Below are positions 27,365 through 35,378 of a stretch of 43,187 nt of DNA, piece after piece. The DNA comes from Prochlorococcus sp. AG-388-D03. GTDB taxonomy: Bacteria; Cyanobacteriota; Cyanobacteriia; PCC-6307; Cyanobiaceae. Numbering within the stretch: the stretch's first letter is position 1; each line of letters opens with the position of its first letter. The notes under the pieces were generated by a model, which saw only the letters and a list, made by a program, of their open reading frames with translations, ran no database searches and was not told the DNA's origin. Both the position numbers and the translations under genes were made by a program. The stretch spans positions 1 through 43,187 of the forward strand of contig QCGN01000009.1 in the NCBI GenBank assembly GCA_003279875.1, read 5' to 3'.

Positions 27365-27466
27365 ATGACTCTAATTTATCGAGGTCAAAAGTACACACAA
27401 AATAAAGAAGCTGCTAAGAAGCTGCATTCTAATCTTGTTTACAGAGGAAAATCTTACACAAGCTAG
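27365..27466 (+). CDS. 33-residue DUF4278-like micro-protein under the glutamine-II riboswitch
   Basis: The short frame encodes a peptide with two YRG-x-x-Y copies: MTLIYRGQKYTQNKEAAK at the start and LVYRGKSYTS at the end. This is the core motif of the DUF4278 family of small cyanobacterial proteins. A good ribosome site, GGAG, lies 6 bases before the ATG. The gene is preceded by a glutamine-II riboswitch and followed by a strong terminator, so it forms a stand-alone glutamine-responsive unit. It is basic and soluble with no signal peptide. A role in nitrogen control (for example binding an enzyme or regulator) is inferred from the riboswitch only. Confidence 0.85.
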   Translation: MTLIYRGQKYTQNKEAAKKLHSNLVYRGKSYTS

Positions 27467-27497
27467 TTTTAAAATATTTTTAAAACTACCAATCATA

Positions 27498-27525
27498 AAC
27501 CCCAATATTGATTGGGGTTTTTTTA
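27498..27525 (+). terminator. Terminator of the riboswitch/micro-protein unit
   Basis: AACCCCAAT (27498-27506) pairs with ATTGGGGTT (27511-27519) around ATTG, followed by six T. Confidence 0.9.
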
Positions 27526-27587
27526 TTGGAAGTTTCATTTCTAAAAGTTAATTATCATAAAGAATAAGAAGCACTTTAACTTTCAAT

Positions 27588-27986
27588 ATGAAAGAAAAAA
27601 TTGATTCTAACGATTCTAAAGGTACTCTAATTGGTACAAATCAGGATGCTGTCGTATGGGGACTTAACGGATATTACACATTTGATGGTCCTATAGACAG
27701 TCTTAGCATTGGATATCAGCTATCTGATATGGAGCAAGAAGCAGACCGAACAAACTGGTTTGCAGGTGTTTCATCTTCTGAGATTGGACCAGGAGCTTTT
27801 AATATTGCTTTAGGTACAACAACTCCAATATTAGAGAATGCTGAAGAAACACTTCAATATGAAGCATCATACAGTTGGGACGTTAATGACTCGACATCAA
27901 TGACTTTTGGTGGTTTTATAGTTGAACGTTCTGGAACTACTGATGATTTCACTGGTGTAGCATTATCTACAACTTTCTCTTTCTAA
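27588..27986 (+). CDS. C-terminal fragment of a Som/OprB-type porin
   Basis: The 132 residues resemble the last quarter of cyanobacterial Som porins: VVWGLNGYYTFDGPIDSLSI, SIGYQLSDME, GPGAFNIALGTTTPI, LQYEASYSWDVNDSTSMTFG and a terminal STTFSF, the aromatic-ended beta-signal recognised by outer-membrane assembly. A signal peptide, the SLH domain and most of the barrel are missing, and there is no coding continuation upstream (the previous gene's terminator is 60 bp away). It is best read as the remnant of a truncated porin gene, although the frame is intact and could still be expressed from ATG 27588. A strong terminator follows. Confidence 0.78.
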   Translation: MKEKIDSNDSKGTLIGTNQDAVVWGLNGYYTFDGPIDSLSIGYQLSDMEQEADRTNWFAGVSSSEIGPGAFNIALGTTTPILENAEETLQYEASYSWDVNDSTSMTFGGFIVERSGTTDDFTGVALSTTFSF

Positions 27987-28005
27987 CTTAAAAAAAGGAA
28001 AAGCA

Positions 28006-28036
28006 AAAAAGAGGCTTTAATAGCCTCTTTTTTTTT
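28006..28036. terminator. Bidirectional terminator after the porin fragment
   Basis: AAAAGAGGC and GCCTCTTTT flank a TTTAATA loop. T-tracts occur on both strands, so it can stop transcription from either side. Confidence 0.85.
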
Positions 28037-28039
28037 ATA

Positions 28040-28129
28040 TTAAGAATAAAAGGTGGTCATTAAAAAAAATAAAATTAAATATAAAATTGGATATTTTAAA
28101 TGCTTTTTTAGTGTTATAAATTTTCTCAT
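28040..28129 (-). CDS. Possible 29-residue membrane micro-protein
   Basis: A short ATG-to-TAA frame encodes MRKFITLKKHLKYP followed by a hydrophobic stretch (ILYLILFFLMTTFYS). The layout is that of a tiny single-pass protein, and the terminator right after it (28006-28036) works on this strand. No ribosome site is obvious. In so AT-rich a region such frames can arise by chance. Confidence 0.25.
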   Translation of the reverse strand: MRKFITLKKHLKYPILYLILFFLMTTFYS

Positions 28130-28250
28130 TGATTAGCATCTTTTTTTTTATGTAATCATGATTTAAGTAATTAAACATTTACTTATTAAATACGACTAAT
28201 TTTAAAGAAAATAAATTAGAATAAATAACTTAATATTTCTAAATTTTAAT

Positions 28251-28400
28251 ATGGAAAATAAAAAATCTCTTTTTGAAAAACCCTATGATATAAAAGACGT
28301 TAGTGTACTATTTGGGATCGTTGCCTTTTTACTCATAATATCTGCACTTCTTGGAAATAATCTATTTGGTATATTCCAAGAAAATATAAATTTCGGATAA
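28251..28400 (+). CDS. Hypothetical 49-residue single-pass membrane protein
   Basis: The frame encodes a charged N-terminus (MENKKSLFEKPYDIKDVS), one transmembrane helix (about residues 19-36, VLFGIVAFLLIISALLG) and a short tail (NNLFGIFQENINFG). The clean amphipathic layout, ATG start and TAA stop support a real gene, probably of the small picocyanobacterial membrane protein class. No family was recognised. The spacers either side (28130-28250 and 28401-28664) show nothing further that I can support. Confidence 0.6.
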   Translation: MENKKSLFEKPYDIKDVSVLFGIVAFLLIISALLGNNLFGIFQENINFG

Positions 28401-28664
28401 AATAAGATATTACCTTAGATAAAAAATATTCAAAAATATATAAATAGACAACCAAATTACGAAATAAAATTCAACTAACAATACTCTAATTTATTAAAAA
28501 AATTAAGTTTTTTATTTAAATTAATTTAAAATTAATATCAAATAAGTATATTACTGATAAAGCCTTTTTTAGAAAAAATTTTAATCCAAATCTATATAAA
28601 AGGTTATAGAGAGGAAATAATTAATAAACTTTTTACACTCATTGTTATTAGTTCTTTACAGATA

Positions 28665-28937
28665 TTAAAAAAAGTTTTGCATTGTTAACTTTTTACAATA
28701 TTCATTTATAAACTTAGTTTCTACTCCTGAAATTATAGAAGCTTTTTGCTCATATAACTTAGATGTTTCTTTATCGATCATAAAAGCTTTCATCTTTGCA
28801 CAAGCTCTTAAATCTGAATCATATTTGGCTGATTCTTTTAAACTGCCTGAAATAGAAAATAAGAAATATGCATTTGTAGCTAAAAGTATGATACTTAAGT
28901 TTTTTTCAAAAAATTTACTCATATCTAATGTTATCAT
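28665..28937 (-). CDS. Hypothetical protein with N-terminal membrane/signal segment
   Basis: The 90-residue product (or 85 from the second methionine, MSKFFEKN) begins with a hydrophobic segment (LSIILLATNAYFLFSISG) followed by a charged domain with two cysteines (RACAKMKAF and NEYCKKL). It may be an exported or membrane-anchored small protein with a disulfide. The second start is attractive because MITLD adds little. No family recognised. It sits at the boundary between the small-ORF region and the surface-polysaccharide island. Confidence 0.6.
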   Translation of the reverse strand: MITLDMSKFFEKNLSIILLATNAYFLFSISGSLKESAKYDSDLRACAKMKAFMIDKETSKLYEQKASIISGVETKFINEYCKKLTMQNFF

Positions 28938-29103
28938 TATTTTTAGTTAATAATAATAACTAAACTCAAAATTAAAAAGTATATTTAATTGCTTCAAAAG
29001 TAATGAGACTAATCTTTATTAGATTATATTAAATTAAATTAAATTATTTATTTTTTAAACCATTTAGATATTTAAAACTTTTAAAAGTAGGTTCATAAGA
29101 CAA

Positions 29104-30402
29104 CTAACTTGGTACGAATATAAATAGTTTTTTAAAAAATGTCATATATGACTCTCCAAATCCAAAATAGGTTCTTAATAAAACTACAGGTAAAGGGAAA
29201 GATATTTGAGGGGTTAAATTCAATCCAAAGAAACAGGCAGGAGTTGCAAGCATTAAAAATGTTATCCAATAATTTAACACCAAAATAAATTTTTTATTTA
29301 AAGTATATAAAATCAAAATAGACTCTAATATAAAGAAATATGTAAAGGACATTGATCGCCAAACATCTCCATTAATCATTACTATTGAGCTGTAAAAAAG
29401 AAAAACTAAAAAATGTAATCCAAAATAATCCTTAAAGTTAAAACCATATATTTTCCTAAGATTATTTGAACTTTTTTTCAGTAATTCAATAATCAAGAAT
29501 AAAGGAAAAAAGTAAACCCATCTGAAAGAGCTTAAATAATTTAAAATCTGTGGCGGCCAATTTTTTAAGATAAATACCCAAAAATCAGGAATTTGTTGGG
29601 TAACTATACTTATATCAGGAGTAGGAGCAATTATTCCAGCATCAATTATATAACGGCCTAAAATCCAAAAAATAAGCCCAATAAACATTGAAAAGGTAGT
29701 AAGTAATAAATTTCTATTTATTTTTAAATTAAAAAAATTAGTTCCAATTTCATTTAAATAATTACCACCCATTAGATCTCTTCTAATAAGAAATAACCAT
29801 AGAAAAGTGCAGGCAAAAATAGATCTTTCATCTACAAATAATGAAGATGGGAGTGCGAAAATAAAATAAGTGGGATTAATCTTAAATGCAGCCGGTAATA
29901 AAAGTAATAAGTGTGATACAGAATCTGTAGTGTTCCAGAAAGCCGTTCCTTCTGTAATAAACCACGTTAATGAAATTCCAATTACACAAATTACACTAAA
30001 CAAAATATCTTTTGTACTTTTTCTAATGATTCGACTAATTAAAAATAAATTAATTAAAGATGATATCACAGGTATAACCACCACGTTATAACCTCTTAAT
30101 CCCAAAAAATAATTCAATGTTGGGACTAAAAATCTATAGCTTAATATTTGCGCAGTGAGAGGAAGATCTCTATTTAAAGGGTTTTCAGATTGAAGCATCT
30201 GATATGTCAAGCGGCCTGCAGTATCTTGTTTAAAATAAAGCCATAAAGAAGGAAACACAAAAAAAATAGTTATTGCAAATGCAAAAAGTGCTATTTTAAT
30301 ATCTATTTTCCAGCCTATTTCTTGAGTAGAAAAAATTTTTAGAATTAAATTATCACATCTTTTAAAAAACAATTTATTTTGATCTTTAAGTAAACTTTTC
30401 AT
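29104..30402 (-). CDS. Multi-pass membrane protein, putative GT-C-like glycan transferase (paralogue A)
   Basis: The 432-residue protein has about ten transmembrane helices and a polar first loop (YFKQDTAGRLTYQMLQSE). Segments shared with the protein at 39102-40310 are SYRFLVPTLNYFLG, NTTDSVSHLLLLLP, FVDERSIFACTFL, SSFRWVYFFPL and INGDVWRSMSF. The order and spacing are the same in both, so they are diverged members of one family. GT-C glycosyltransferases and GtrC-type proteins have this topology with acidic residues in the first loop, but no family was named with confidence. It is divergent from a dolichol-phosphate-mannose-synthase-like GT2 gene, a natural partner if it uses a lipid-linked sugar. 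Confidence 0.75.
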   Translation of the reverse strand: MKSLLKDQNKLFFKRCDNLILKIFSTQEIGWKIDIKIALFAFAITIFFVFPSLWLYFKQDTAGRLTYQMLQSENPLNRDLPLTAQILSYRFLVPTLNYFLGLRGYNVVVIPVISSLINLFLISRIIRKSTKDILFSVICVIGISLTWFITEGTAFWNTTDSVSHLLLLLPAAFKINPTYFIFALPSSLFVDERSIFACTFLWLFLIRRDLMGGNYLNEIGTNFFNLKINRNLLLTTFSMFIGLIFWILGRYIIDAGIIAPTPDISIVTQQIPDFWVFILKNWPPQILNYLSSFRWVYFFPLFLIIELLKKSSNNLRKIYGFNFKDYFGLHFLVFLFYSSIVMINGDVWRSMSFTYFFILESILILYTLNKKFILVLNYWITFLMLATPACFFGLNLTPQISFPLPVVLLRTYFGFGESYMTFFKKLFIFVPS

Positions 30403-30554
30403 AATATTTATAAATCAAAGATTAAGGATAAAAATATTTCATTAAATTTAGGATTAACTAATTTTTTGTTACTATTCATTCTACTATTATAAGTAAATTA
30501 AATAAGGATAAATTTCATATAATAAGATTTACACAAGTATATTAATTTGTAAAA

Positions 30555-31295
30555 TTGCTGAATTCTAAAAACAAACTAGATATTATTATTCCTGTATTTA
30601 ATGAAGTACATATTGCTAAATTATTTACCCTTTTAGAAAAAGATGTTTCCTCAAAATTCAGAGTTTTACTTTGTTATGATGATGAATCAGATAAAACGTT
30701 AACTTCGTTTAATAAAGAATCTTTTAATTTCAAAATTTACAAAATTAAGAATAAATACACAGGACCTCATGGCGCTATCCTTTCTGGTTTTGAAGAATGC
30801 AAATCAGAGGCAGTTATTGTATATCCTGCTGATGACTTCATAAATACTAAAATTTTGGATCTAATGTACGAAAAATTCTTGATGGGAAACGATGTTGTGG
30901 TTCCAAGTAGATTTATACGAGGAGGTGCAATGAGGAATTGTCCATTAATAAAGTCTGTTTTAGTCAGATTAGCTTCTTTTTCATTATTTTATCTATCAAG
31001 TATTTCTGTAAAAGATGTAACTAACGGCTTTAGACTTTTTTCTCTTAAATATCTAAAGATGATCAAAATCGAATCTACAAAGGGATTTACTTTTTCAATT
31101 GAGTTACTAGTTAAAGCGAACAGATTAGGTCTTTCAATTGCTGAAGTACCTTCTTATTGGGAAGAAAGAAAATTTGGCAAAAGTAGATTTAAGATTTTTG
31201 AATGGGTTTTTGACTACATGAGATGGTATTTATATGGTCTTGAAACTTTTTGGTTAAGGAAATCTCCAAAATCAGTAAAATTAAAAAATTTATAA
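30555..31295 (+). CDS. Family 2 glycosyltransferase, DPM1-like
   Basis: The 246-residue soluble GT-A enzyme starts LDIIIPVFNEVHIAKL, has a DDESD in place of the usual DDGS(S/T)D, the metal-binding PADD (VYPADDFI), and KDVTNGFRLFSLKYL, as in dolichyl/polyprenyl-phosphate sugar synthases. It probably moves a sugar from a nucleotide donor to a lipid phosphate. The start is TTG at 30555 (MLNSKNKLDIII); no ATG is near. It lacks the C-terminal membrane helices seen in the GT2 at 36678. It is divergent from the multi-pass protein upstream. Confidence 0.85.
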   Translation: MLNSKNKLDIIIPVFNEVHIAKLFTLLEKDVSSKFRVLLCYDDESDKTLTSFNKESFNFKIYKIKNKYTGPHGAILSGFEECKSEAVIVYPADDFINTKILDLMYEKFLMGNDVVVPSRFIRGGAMRNCPLIKSVLVRLASFSLFYLSSISVKDVTNGFRLFSLKYLKMIKIESTKGFTFSIELLVKANRLGLSIAEVPSYWEERKFGKSRFKIFEWVFDYMRWYLYGLETFWLRKSPKSVKLKNL

Positions 31296-31442
31296 ATCTT
31301 CTTTAATAGGATTGTATTTACTTAATTTTGATATGATAATGAAATTATGTGGTGAATAATTTTTACAAATTCCTAAGAGCAATTATGTATAATAATATAT
31401 TAAATCTTTTTTACTCAAATATTTAAATTATTTTAAAGCCCT

Positions 31443-32699
31443 ATGAATAATAATCATAATCTGAGTAATGGAAAAATAAATTGTTGTCAAATATGCGGTA
31501 ATAAGGAATTAATAAACATAATAAATTTAGGGCATCAAGCACCATGTGATTCTCTAATTTGGCCAGAACAGTTAAGTCAACCAGAAAAAAGATATCCTCT
31601 CAATTTACTAAGATGTGAAAAATGTGGTTTAGTTCAAATAGACCATGTTGTAGAGCCTGAAGAATTATTTTTTGCCGAATATCCATATAGAAGTGGTATT
31701 ACTCCCACCCTCGCTAATAATCTAAGAAATACAGCATCAACTATTGTTAAAAGATACAATTTACCAGAAGGTGGGTTAGCTGTTGATCTTGGTTCAAATG
31801 ATGGAACATTGCTAGAAGGATTCCAGAGAGAGAAGATGAGAGTCCTAGGTTTTGAGCCTACGAATATTGCAAATTTAGCAAATGAAAAAGGAATTAAAAC
31901 AATTCAAAAATTTTTTAATAATTTATTAGTTTCTGAAATAACTAAAGAATATGGCAAAGCTGAGGTAATTACTGCTTGTAATATGTTCGCTCATGTCTCC
32001 CAATTAGGAAGCTTGATTATGGGTGCTGAAAATCTATTAGTGGATAATGGTTTATTTGTTACTGAGTCACATTACTTATTAGATTTAATTGATACTGTTC
32101 AATATGATTCAATTTATCACGAACATCTTAAGTATTATTCTGTTAAATCAATTATAAAACTTTTTGAGTATTACAATTTTACTGTTATCGATATAGATAG
32201 AATTCCTAATTACGGAGGATCAATAAGGGTTTATGCAAGAAAAGGAAAATCACATAAGGTCTCAAACAAAGTGACAAATCTTCTTGAAGAAGAAGTTGAT
32301 AGAGGTTTATATAAAAACAAAATATATCATGAGTTCACAAACAAAATAAAAAATTCTAAACTTCAACTCCAAAATCTTATTTTAGAAGGAAAAAATAATA
32401 ATCAAAAAATTGTAGGAATAGGTTGTCCTGGAAGAGCAACAACATTATTAAGTTACTGCAATCTAGATTCAGATGCTCTGAGTTATATAGCAGAGCAATC
32501 TGCATCGCTAAAACTAGGATTATTCACCCCTGGAACATATATCCCAATCGTTGATGAGGAGATTATGTTTGAAGAGCAACCAGATATTGCAATTATTCTT
32601 TCATGGCACTATTGGGAACCTATTGTTAGTAAGCTCAGAGCAAAAGGTCTAAAATCCAAAATTATTATCCCACTGCCTGAAGTTAGAATAATTGATTAA
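31443..32699 (+). CDS. Sugar C-methyltransferase (zinc-binding N-domain, SAM domain, C-terminal domain)
   Basis: The 418-residue protein has the three-part layout of NDP-sugar C-methyltransferases (TylC3/NovU type). There is an N-terminal zinc site CCQICGN...LRCEKCGL, a SAM-binding domain (AVDLGSNDGTLLEGF, then TACNMFAHVSQ), the YDSIYHEHLKYYSV segment that holds catalytic tyrosine/histidine residues in this family, and a C-terminal Rossmann-like domain (VGIGCPGRATTLLSYC). These enzymes add a methyl to C3 (or C5) of a 4-keto deoxysugar, making branched sugars. The next gene starts 11 bp later, indicating an operon with the oxidoreductase. Confidence 0.88.
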   Translation: MNNNHNLSNGKINCCQICGNKELINIINLGHQAPCDSLIWPEQLSQPEKRYPLNLLRCEKCGLVQIDHVVEPEELFFAEYPYRSGITPTLANNLRNTASTIVKRYNLPEGGLAVDLGSNDGTLLEGFQREKMRVLGFEPTNIANLANEKGIKTIQKFFNNLLVSEITKEYGKAEVITACNMFAHVSQLGSLIMGAENLLVDNGLFVTESHYLLDLIDTVQYDSIYHEHLKYYSVKSIIKLFEYYNFTVIDIDRIPNYGGSIRVYARKGKSHKVSNKVTNLLEEEVDRGLYKNKIYHEFTNKIKNSKLQLQNLILEGKNNNQKIVGIGCPGRATTLLSYCNLDSDALSYIAEQSASLKLGLFTPGTYIPIVDEEIMFEEQPDIAIILSWHYWEPIVSKLRAKGLKSKIIIPLPEVRIID

Positions 32700-32709
32700 A
32701 TAAAAAGAC

Positions 32710-33741
32710 ATGCGATTTGGAATAATAGGAGGAGGATTTGGATATGAATGTCATTTCAAAGCTTTAAAAAATATTAAAGGTGTAGAAATAGTTGGTATAG
32801 CTGATTCTGGTTCAGGTAACCTTCTTTCAAAACTTTCAAATCCAGAAATATATTTAAACTCTGTAGAAGCATTAATTAAATCTAAACCAAATATAATTAC
32901 AATAGCTACTCCTCCTAGGAATCACTTTAATTTAATCTCAAAAGTCGCTCAAAGTAATATTCATATTGTTTGCGAAAAACCATTTTGCTTTTCATCTACT
33001 CAAGGTCAAAATGCAAATTCATTGGTTCAAGAGTTAAATCTTTCAAATTGCATAAATTTTCAATATCGTTTTGAGCCTGGAATTCAGTTTTTAAAATCTA
33101 AACTCAATGATCAAAGTATCGATATGATTGAATCAGTTGAAGTAATTTGGCTAACATCAGGAAGAAGTGATCCTAATAGTTTATGGACTTGGAGGAATGA
33201 CAAGGAACAAGGTGGAGGGGTTATAAACGCTTTTCTAATACACATAATTGATTTAATTCAATGGTTATTTAATAGTGAAATAAATGAGGTCGTTAAATCA
33301 ACAAATAAAATAATAATACCTTACCGAAAAGATTATGATTCGAATAATAAACCTGTAACAGCAGAGGATTTTGCTGAAGTAAATTTTATTTTGAAAAATA
33401 ATATTTTGGCTTCATCTAAAGTTAGCAATTGCAATAAAAATTCAATTGGCATGCGTATTACTATAAATGGAAATGAAGAGAAACTAATATTCGAGCATAA
33501 GCCTCCATTTAGAGCATGCGATCAATCAGTTTTTATAGAGAAAGAAAACAAAAAAATTTCATTATTTAATGCCTCAAGTATAATACCAGCTGCTTATGAG
33601 GACACCAGAACATTTTCATTGAGGGAACTATACAAAAAATTTATCTTATCAGTACAGGGTTACAATCAAAAAGACTTGCCCACATTTGAGAGGGGTTATC
33701 AAGTTAAAAAATTAATTGAAAAATTTAATAATTATGGATAA
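32710..33741 (+). CDS. Gfo/Idh/MocA-family oxidoreductase
   Basis: The 343-residue protein has the NAD(P)-binding fold at its N-terminus (FGIIGGGFGYECHFKAL) and the conserved CEKPF lysine motif (VCEKPFCF), followed by the C-terminal beta-sheet domain (WTWRNDKEQGGGVINAFLIH). Members reduce or oxidise sugar and sugar-nucleotide carbonyls. Its place directly after the C-methyltransferase suggests it reduces the 4- or 3-keto group of the methylated sugar. It converges with the Nudix gene. Confidence 0.87.
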   Translation: MRFGIIGGGFGYECHFKALKNIKGVEIVGIADSGSGNLLSKLSNPEIYLNSVEALIKSKPNIITIATPPRNHFNLISKVAQSNIHIVCEKPFCFSSTQGQNANSLVQELNLSNCINFQYRFEPGIQFLKSKLNDQSIDMIESVEVIWLTSGRSDPNSLWTWRNDKEQGGGVINAFLIHIIDLIQWLFNSEINEVVKSTNKIIIPYRKDYDSNNKPVTAEDFAEVNFILKNNILASSKVSNCNKNSIGMRITINGNEEKLIFEHKPPFRACDQSVFIEKENKKISLFNASSIIPAAYEDTRTFSLRELYKKFILSVQGYNQKDLPTFERGYQVKKLIEKFNNYG

Positions 33742-33749
33742 CCTTTGAT

Positions 33750-34223
33750 TTATAATTTATTTAAATATTCTTTACAATAAGGATGTATTAATACATCCTT
33801 ACAAATATTTTTATTGTACCAAATATATTCATCATGCTGATCATTGAAAATCCCAATGTTTGACTTTTTTAAAACTTTCAATGGAACCACATATACTATT
33901 ACAACGTAATGACTAGAAAATTGTTTATTTCCAAAAACATTTTCATCATAGAAATGTTGAAAAACTCCCAATAAAGAAAACAAGTTAAAATCTTGCTCTG
34001 CAATTTCATAATTTAATTCACCATTTAGAATCCTTTTTGAAGCAATAAATAATGTCTCCCCTTTCCTAATTCTTCCACCAGGAACAAAGAAAAAATTCTT
34101 TGCTGGATGATTTATTCTCTTACCTAAAAGAATTTCTTTAGCGTCATTAAATATGCATAAATCTATAGCCGCAATTGGACTATTCTTTACGACATTTTCA
34201 AATAGTTTTTCGTTTAAAAACAT
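33750..34223 (-). CDS. Nudix hydrolase, GDP-mannose mannosyl hydrolase type
   Basis: The 157-residue protein has a Nudix-like box, GGRIRKGETLFIASKRILNGEL, of the shortened form found in GDP-mannose mannosyl hydrolases (Gmm/WcaH), plus the N-terminal SPIAAIDLCIFNDAKEILLG and LGVFQHFYDENVFG segments of that family. It would split GDP-mannose or a GDP-deoxysugar to GDP and sugar, adjusting donor levels. It is the only minus-strand gene between 30.5 and 37.7 kb, in an otherwise plus-strand run. A perfect 22-bp palindrome overlaps its 3' end. Confidence 0.82.
   Translation of the reverse strand: MFLNEKLFENVVKNSPIAAIDLCIFNDAKEILLGKRINHPAKNFFFVPGGRIRKGETLFIASKRILNGELNYEIAEQDFNLFSLLGVFQHFYDENVFGNKQFSSHYVVIVYVVPLKVLKKSNIGIFNDQHDEYIWYNKNICKDVLIHPYCKEYLNKL
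33779..33800. repeat. Perfect 22-bp palindrome in the end of the Nudix gene
   Basis: The half-site AAGGATGTATT is followed at once by its reverse complement AATACATCCTT with no spacer. It lies within the last 20 codons of the Nudix gene, between two converging genes. No T-tract adjoins it, so it is not a typical terminator. Confidence 0.85.
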
Positions 34224-34373
34224 TTTTAATTTTCAATAAAGGGAATTTATTTAAGAAAGTTTGTAACTTTATAAAAATAAGATCAACATTTCACTTTCTA
34301 ATATATTTCAAGCATTTATTATTGAATTAATGATTATTTATAAACATTCTAAAAAGAAATTTACATAAATTTT

Positions 34374-35378
34374 ATGTCAGATTTTAATAACTCACTATTT
34401 AATGATTGGAGTAGAGAGAAAGTTCTAATAACTGGAGGAGCTGGTTTTATAGGATCAAATCTTGCCAGAAAGATTGTTGATTTAGGAGGCGAAGTAACAA
34501 TTGTAGATAGTTTAATTCCAGAATATGGGGGGAATTTATTTAATCTAAATGGATATGAATCAAAACTCAAAATAAATTTTTCTGATATTAGAGATAAATT
34601 TTCTATGGAATATTTATTAAAAAATAAATCAATAATTTTTAATTTAGCAGGACAAACCAGTCACTTAGATTCGATGACAGATCCTAATACTGATTTAGAA
34701 ATAAATTGTATAGCTCAACTTTCTCTTCTTGAATCTTGCAGGAAAGTAAATCCATCTGCAAGAATAATTTTTGCTAGTACAAGACAAATATATGGCAAAC
34801 CAAGATATTTGCCAGTAAATGAAGTACATAATATAAATCCAGTGGATATTAATGGTATTCACAAACATGCTTCTGAGTTATATCATAAACTTTATAGTAA
34901 TGTATACGACTTAAGTACATGCACTCTTAGACTCACAAATACAATTGGTCCAAGAATGAGAATTAAAGATGCAAGACAAACTTTTTTAGGGATATGGATA
35001 AAGAATTTAATTATAGGTAAACCCATAGAAGTATGGGGGGGAGAACAATTGCGCGATTTTAATGATGTTGAAGATGTTGTCACTGCATTAATTATTTGTG
35101 GCAAGAACCAAAAACTTATCTCTGCCCCATATAATCTTGGGAGTAGTGAGACAATAAAGTTATTAGATCTTGCAAATAAGCTTATAGAAATATATGGGGA
35201 GGGAGAAATAAAATGTATGGAATACCCAAAGGTAAGGAAGAAAATTGATATTGGAGATTATTATTCATGTTATGAAAAATTCAAAAGCGAGACAGGTTGG
35301 GAACCTATCAAAAATTTAGAATATACATTAAAGAAGACACTAAATTATTATTCAGAAAATTTTAATTCTTACTTATGA
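34374..35378 (+). CDS. NAD-dependent epimerase/dehydratase (extended SDR, NDP-sugar)
   Basis: The 334-residue protein has the cofactor motif ITGGAGFIGSNLARK (residues 19-33), FNLAGQTSH, FASTRQIYGKP and a CDP-tyvelose/UDP-sugar epimerase-like C-terminus (LRLTNTIGPRMR, RDFNDVEDVVTALI). In the active-site helix the usual YxxxK reads N-G-I-H-K (DINGIHKHASELYH), so asparagine stands where the catalytic tyrosine is expected, while lysine and the preceding Ser/Thr are kept. It overlaps the DegT aminotransferase gene by four bases (ATGA), so the two products are likely consecutive in one sugar pathway. Confidence 0.88.
   Translation: MSDFNNSLFNDWSREKVLITGGAGFIGSNLARKIVDLGGEVTIVDSLIPEYGGNLFNLNGYESKLKINFSDIRDKFSMEYLLKNKSIIFNLAGQTSHLDSMTDPNTDLEINCIAQLSLLESCRKVNPSARIIFASTRQIYGKPRYLPVNEVHNINPVDINGIHKHASELYHKLYSNVYDLSTCTLRLTNTIGPRMRIKDARQTFLGIWIKNLIIGKPIEVWGGEQLRDFNDVEDVVTALIICGKNQKLISAPYNLGSSETIKLLDLANKLIEIYGEGEIKCMEYPKVRKKIDIGDYYSCYEKFKSETGWEPIKNLEYTLKKTLNYYSENFNSYL

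Noticed and set aside
1787..27600. Pairing of the Yfr1-like motif with the mRNA of the porin fragment in this window
   Set aside because: No GTGTGAGGAGT-like stretch was found in the short leader or start region (27526-27600) of the fragment.
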